Positions 6,121-9,423 of a stretch of DNA of 9,423 bases are shown here, piece by piece. Made by a program: the position numbers and the translations under genes. The stretch comes from Prevotellaceae bacterium. GTDB taxonomy: Bacteria; Bacteroidota; Bacteroidia; Bacteroidales; UBA932. The notes under the pieces are model-generated. The model searched no databases. It was not told where the DNA came from and saw only the letters and a list, made by a program, of their open reading frames with translations. Positions within the stretch are counted from its first letter, which is position 1; each line of letters starts with the position of its first letter. The stretch spans positions 1 to 9,423 of the forward strand of contig JAIRLT010000103.1 in assembly GCA_031259225.1 (NCBI GenBank), written 5' to 3'.

Positions 6121-8316
6121 ATGGAGGTAACTGAGCAATTTTTATACGGGCAACTTAAAACCTACTTCGGTTTTGATACTTTTAAAAGCCGGCAGGAAGC
6201 CATTATACGCAATGTGCTTGCGGGAAAAGATACCTTTGTTCTTATGCCGACGGGCGGGGGAAAATCAATGTGCTACCAATTGCCTGCGCTCATTATGGAA
6301 GGCGTGGCAGTTATTGTTTCGCCGCTTATCGCACTGATGAAAAACCAGGTGGACGCCATTCGCGGATTTATTATCAACAATAATAATATTGCGCATTTCC
6401 TTAATTCGTCGCTCAATAAACAACAATTACAAGAGGTGCACCAAGGCTTGTTGAACGGCGCCACCAAGCTATTGTATGTCGCTCCCGAGTCTTTGACAAA
6501 AGAAGAAAATATCCAGTTATTGAAACAGGTAAAAGTCTCCTTTTACGCCATTGACGAAGCGCATTGTATCTCGGAATGGGGACATGATTTCCGCCCGGAA
6601 TACCGCCGCATACGTCCTGTAGTAAACGAAATAGGCGCTGTCCCGATTATTGCATTAACAGCCACTGCCACGCCGAAAGTACAGCACGATATCCAAAAAA
6701 ACTTGGGCATGTTGAATGCAACCGTATTCAAATCGTCGTTCAACCGCCCGAATTTATATTACGAAATCCGCCCGAAAACCAATACCGACCGCGAGATTAT
6801 AAAATTCATAAAGAATAATCCCGGCAAATCAGGTATTGTGTATTGCCTGAGCAGGAAAAAAGTGGATGACCTTTCCAGCCTTCTGCAAATAAACGGTATT
6901 AACGCTTTGCCGTATCATGCCGGAATGGATGCGGCTACACGTTCTCACAATCAAGACCGTTTTTTAATGGAAGACGCGGACGTGATTGTCGCTACTATTG
7001 CTTTCGGCATGGGTATTGACAAACCGGATGTACGCTTCGTCATTCATTACGATATTCCGAAAAGTTTGGAAGGATACTACCAGGAAACCGGGCGCGCCGG
7101 ACGCGACGGCGGAGAAGGGCTTTGCATAGCGTTCTACAATTATAAGAACGTGCAAAAACTGGAAAAATTCATGCAAGGAAAGCCGTTGGTGGAACAGGAA
7201 ATCGGGAAACAATTGCTGCAGGAAACCGTTGCCTACTCTGAAACCGGGAGTTGTAGGAGAAAAGTATTGCTGAATTATTTCGGCGAAGAATACACCGAAA
7301 AAAATTGCGGCAACTGTGATAATTGTATACACCCGAAAATGCTCTTTGAAGCGCAGGAATACTTGCTGACAGTGTTGCAAACCGTATTGGCGGTACACGA
7401 AAAATTCAAATCCGAACATATTGTCAATATCATTACCGGCACTATGACGGCTTTCCTGAAATCTTACCATCACCACGAATTAAAAGAATTTGCAAGCGGC
7501 GCAGAAAAAGACCTTCGCTTTTGGCATACGATTATACGGCAAGCGCTCATTCATCATTTACTCGAAAAAGAAATTGAAAATTATGGATTGCTGAAAGTAA
7601 CGGAAAAAGGACGCGCTTACATTGCCTCCCCTTATCCCATAATGCTTCCGGAAGACCACGAGTACCACGCCGAAGATAACGACGATGACTTTTTCATCGG
7701 ACAGCCGAAATCAAGCGGCAGTTTTAACGAAGAATTATTTTCTATCCTGAAATCGCAACTCTACGATTTGGCTCATCGCTTGGATATCCCGCCATACGCC
7801 ATTTTCCAAGATCCCTCGATAGAAGACATGTGCATTCAATTCCCGGTAACTATTGACGAACTAAAGAACTGCCACGGCGTGGGCGAAGGCAAGGCAAAAA
7901 AATTCGGGCAGGAATTTGTGGACATCATTAAAAAATACGTGGAAGAAAACAATATTGAACGCCCCAATGAACTTGTGGTAAGGTCGCTCATCAATAAGTC
8001 CGGCTTGAAAGTGTACATCATTCAGGCTATCGACCGGAAAGTGATGCTGGATGACCTCGCCGCCTCAAAAGGTTTGGAAATGGGGCAACTGCTCGACGAA
8101 ATTGAAGTCATCGTTAATTCAGGCACGAAAATTTCTATTGATTATTTCATCAAGCAAGTGATTGACGATGACAAAATGGACACCATTTACGAATATTTCC
8201 ACCACGAAGCCAAATCTGACTCCATTGATGAAGCGCAGGATATTTTAGGCACCGGTTTTTCCGAAGAAGAAATACGATTGGTACGATTAAAATTCATGTC
8301 GGACGTTACCAATTAA
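6121..8316 (+). CDS. recQ: ATP-dependent DNA helicase RecQ
   Basis: 3'-5' superfamily 2 helicase acting in recombination repair and stalled forks. I choose the ATG at 6121 (MEVTEQFL; 731 residues): it matches the N-terminal length I know from Bacteroides RecQ proteins and leaves a normal leader after the putative promoter. An in-frame ATG at 6079 would add 14 residues. In the 6121 numbering: motif 0 around FKSRQEAI (21-28), Walker A TGGGKS (44-49), DEAH (145-148), motif III TATAT (180-184), arginine-finger motif QETGRAGRDG (321-330), and the zinc-binding cysteines 378, 396, 399 and 402 (SCRR and CGNCDNC). A winged-helix region follows, then an HRDC domain at about 534-607 (FNEELFSILKSQL ... 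GVGEGKAKKFG) and a further helical C-terminal region of some 120 residues, usual in this phylum. An acidic linker (HAEDNDDDFF) precedes HRDC. All catalytic motifs are intact. Confidence 0.95.
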   Translation: MEVTEQFLYGQLKTYFGFDTFKSRQEAIIRNVLAGKDTFVLMPTGGGKSMCYQLPALIMEGVAVIVSPLIALMKNQVDAIRGFIINNNNIAHFLNSSLNKQQLQEVHQGLLNGATKLLYVAPESLTKEENIQLLKQVKVSFYAIDEAHCISEWGHDFRPEYRRIRPVVNEIGAVPIIALTATATPKVQHDIQKNLGMLNATVFKSSFNRPNLYYEIRPKTNTDREIIKFIKNNPGKSGIVYCLSRKKVDDLSSLLQINGINALPYHAGMDAATRSHNQDRFLMEDADVIVATIAFGMGIDKPDVRFVIHYDIPKSLEGYYQETGRAGRDGGEGLCIAFYNYKNVQKLEKFMQGKPLVEQEIGKQLLQETVAYSETGSCRRKVLLNYFGEEYTEKNCGNCDNCIHPKMLFEAQEYLLTVLQTVLAVHEKFKSEHIVNIITGTMTAFLKSYHHHELKEFASGAEKDLRFWHTIIRQALIHHLLEKEIENYGLLKVTEKGRAYIASPYPIMLPEDHEYHAEDNDDDFFIGQPKSSGSFNEELFSILKSQLYDLAHRLDIPPYAIFQDPSIEDMCIQFPVTIDELKNCHGVGEGKAKKFGQEFVDIIKKYVEENNIERPNELVVRSLINKSGLKVYIIQAIDRKVMLDDLAASKGLEMGQLLDEIEVIVNSGTKISIDYFIKQVIDDDKMDTIYEYFHHEAKSDSIDEAQDILGTGFSEEEIRLVRLKFMSDVTN

Positions 8317-8390
8317 CGTTAAGAACGAAGGTATAATTAAAGATTAGCCATCTCAACATTCTTATTTTTAACTATTCTTAACTTTTTTTG

Positions 8391-8398
8391 TATATTTG
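8391..8398 (+). promoter_or_regulatory. -7 element of the Lrp-family gene promoter
   Basis: TATATTTG matches the Bacteroidota -7 consensus TAnnTTTG exactly and is followed by TAGC. The region 19-21 bases upstream (8366-8371) is T-rich but has no clean TTTG. Transcription would start about 8403-8406, giving a leader of roughly 15 bases before the ATG at 8419. Confidence 0.55.
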
Positions 8399-8418
8399 TA
8401 GCTTAAAACAAAAAGATT

Positions 8419-8937
8419 ATGGGAAAACATTACGACATTGACCAGCTTGACCAAACAATATTAAGCGCGTTGATTAAAAATGCACGCCTGCCGTTTTTGG
8501 AAATTGCACGCGAACATAACATTTCCGGCGCTGCCGTACACCAGCGCGTAAAAAAAATGGAAGAAGCCGGCATTATCACCGGCGCGCGCCTACTGGTAAA
8601 ACCTACGGCGCTGGGTTTGGGCGTGTGCGCTTTCGTGGGCGTGCACCTTGATATGCCAAAGCACTATCCAAGTACGGTGGAGGCGATAAAAAATGTTCCC
8701 GAAATAGTGGAGTGCCATTTTGTAACGGGAGATTATACTTTATTGCTGAAACTCTTTTGCCGCGACAACGATCACCTGATGAACGTGCTGTTGAATACAC
8801 TTCAAAATTTGCCGAATGTCATCAAAACCGAAACATTGATTTCCCTGAAGCAAATTTTTGAACGGCAAGTATGGGTAAAGGACTATATTCCCAATGCTAA
8901 AAGCGCCAAGACGGGCAAAGCAACAACGAAAACATAA
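8419..8937 (+). CDS. Lrp/AsnC family transcriptional regulator
   Basis: A DNA-binding regulator of the feast/famine type, usually controlling amino-acid metabolism in response to an amino-acid ligand. The 172 residues show the classical order: N-terminal helix-turn-helix (about 8-55; DQLDQTILSALIKNARLPF, then LEIAREHNISGAAVHQRVKKMEEAGII), a linker strand GARLLVKPTALG, and the RAM/AsnC ligand-binding and oligomerisation domain (68-145) with the conserved turn VTGDYTLLLK (102-111). A basic, low-complexity tail (NAKSAKTGKATTKT, 159-172) is longer than in E. coli Lrp. The start is set by the ATG closely following the -7 element. It follows recQ by 102 bases but appears to have its own promoter. 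No adjacent target gene is visible, so the ligand and regulon cannot be assigned. Confidence 0.92.
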   Translation: MGKHYDIDQLDQTILSALIKNARLPFLEIAREHNISGAAVHQRVKKMEEAGIITGARLLVKPTALGLGVCAFVGVHLDMPKHYPSTVEAIKNVPEIVECHFVTGDYTLLLKLFCRDNDHLMNVLLNTLQNLPNVIKTETLISLKQIFERQVWVKDYIPNAKSAKTGKATTKT

Positions 8938-8999
8938 AATTTTCACTGTTTTTTGTTGCACCGCGATAATCCTAATGATAGCAGGGCATAGTATCGTGA

Positions 9000-9021
9000 G
9001 GAAGCAGGATTTGTTGCTTCC
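9000..9021 (+). terminator. possible transcription terminator hairpin of the Lrp-family gene
   Basis: GGAAGCA (9000-9006) and TGCTTCC (9015-9021) form a perfect 7-bp stem with an 8-base loop, 62 bases after the stop codon. The following ATTTTGC is only a weak T-tract, so rho-independent termination is plausible but not certain. Confidence 0.4.
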
Positions 9022-9074
9022 ATTTTGCTATTACCAATAAACCTTTTTATTTTGGAAACGACAGAATTGAAAAC

Positions 9075-9100
9075 TGTCACGTCCCGAAAGAAATTGACAG
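9075..9100. mobile_element. second IS-end-like sequence
   Basis: The segment begins TGTCACGTCCCGAAAG and ends TTGACAG. It shares the pattern TGTC..(C)CCC/G.AA...TTGACA with 1685-1705 and, including the preceding C, has exact inverted ends CTGTCA (9074-9079) and TGACAG (9095-9100). No transposase lies beside it. It could be an element scar or simply a short palindrome. Confidence 0.25.
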
Positions 9101-9282
9101 GTTAAGACGGATTTTTATTTGTTAATTATTTATTCATTATTCGTTTTTAACTGTCCATTAGCTCATCCCCCCTCCCTCTCTTTCGAAACCGTTGCGAAAA
9201 TAAGGATGTAGAGCATCATGCGCTACAAGGCGCCAATAACTCTTTTTGTACCCCCGCACGAAACATATTGTACCTCCGGATG

Positions 9283-9423
9283 GAGCATATCTACTCCCCC
9301 GAAGAGCATATCTACTCCCCCGCAGAGCATATCTACTCCCCCGCAGAGCATATCTACCTCCCCGAAGAGCATATCTACCTCCCCGAAGAGCATATCTACC
9401 TCCCCGAAGAGCATATCTACTCC
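9283..9423. repeat. 21-bp direct tandem repeat array, running off the window
   Basis: Six full units start at 9283, 9304, 9325, 9346, 9367 and 9388, and a seventh begins at 9409 and is cut at 9423. Every unit opens GAGCATATCTAC; the second half varies as TCCCCCGAA (unit 1), TCCCCCGCA (2-3) or CTCCCCGAA (4-6), and the partial one begins TCC. There are no spacers. Because 21 is a multiple of three, reading stays open: on the plus strand an ATG at 9218 gives repeats of SISTPPK/SISTSPK to the edge, and on the minus strand the repeat reads MLFGEVD or MLCGGVD and ends at a stop at 9223-9225. Neither product is recognised, and open frames are a trivial result of the period. Decayed copies upstream (about 9211-9282) mark the left border. 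It is best called a minisatellite, possibly inside a gene that continues to the right. Confidence 0.9.

Larger units (their letters stand above)
8938..9282. other. noncoding stretch after the regulator gene
   Basis: No credible gene is seen on either strand. From left to right it contains a 7-bp perfect hairpin (9000-9021), an IS-end-like sequence (9075-9100), an AT-rich segment (about 9111-9150), a 19-base pyrimidine run (9166-9184) and, from about 9211, degraded copies of the 21-bp repeat that becomes regular at 9283. Confidence 0.6.

Noticed and set aside
8318..8382. GTTAAGAA / TTCTTAAC inverted repeat after recQ as a terminator
   Set aside because: The arms are 8 bp, AT-rich and 49 bases apart, and the right arm runs into the promoter region of the next gene; likely chance in an AT-rich gap.
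9283..9423. CRISPR array
   Set aside because: Units are contiguous with no spacers and are only 21 bases long; no cas gene is present.
9283..9423. Plasmid-type iterons marking a replication origin
   Set aside because: The 21-base period fits, but no Rep gene, DnaA box or plasmid gene is visible and the neighbours are chromosomal housekeeping genes.

Overview
The window looks like a chromosomal piece from a member of the Bacteroidota, probably Bacteroidales. The signs are: putative promoter elements of the TTTG / TAnnTTTG type (best ahead of the Lrp-family gene and recQ), A-rich leaders with no clear Shine-Dalgarno sequence, a long RecQ with an HRDC domain and an extra C-terminal region, a GH171 (NamZ/DUF1343) lipoprotein-free secreted muramidase, and a TonB-dependent receptor. 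Genus cannot be set from the sequence alone.

Layout. 1-1332 (+) is the 3' part of a TonB-dependent outer-membrane receptor cut by the window edge. 1333-1736 is a scrambled intergenic zone: a long imperfect hairpin (1457-1532), then the intact 5' end of a secreted-protein gene (1563) that stops after 48 codons at a sequence resembling the end of an IS3/IS150-type insertion sequence (1685-1705). 6023-1737 (-) is a five-gene run read leftwards: kdsD (arabinose-5-phosphate isomerase), lptB (LPS-export ATPase), deoC (deoxyribose-phosphate aldolase), a small outer-membrane beta-barrel protein and namZ (exo-beta-N-acetylmuramidase). Gaps are 15, 38, -1 and 17 bases, so they are probably one operon. 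6121-8316 (+) is recQ, divergent from kdsD, and 8419-8937 (+) is an Lrp/AsnC-family regulator with its own promoter. 8938-9423 has no recognisable gene: a hairpin that may end the regulator transcript, a second IS-end-like sequence, a pyrimidine tract, and a 21-bp tandem repeat array that runs off the window.

How the genes fit together. The leftward operon is mainly about the envelope: KdsD starts Kdo synthesis for the LPS inner core, LptB powers LPS transport, NamZ trims peptidoglycan glycans, and the small barrel is an outer-membrane protein; deoC is a metabolic passenger. recQ (DNA repair) and the Lrp-family gene are housekeeping neighbours. The genes themselves are ordinary. The unusual material lies in the two noncoding zones, above all the 21-bp array at the right edge, the truncated gene with its IS-like junction, and the hairpin after the receptor. 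I see no clear evidence for a new multi-gene system.
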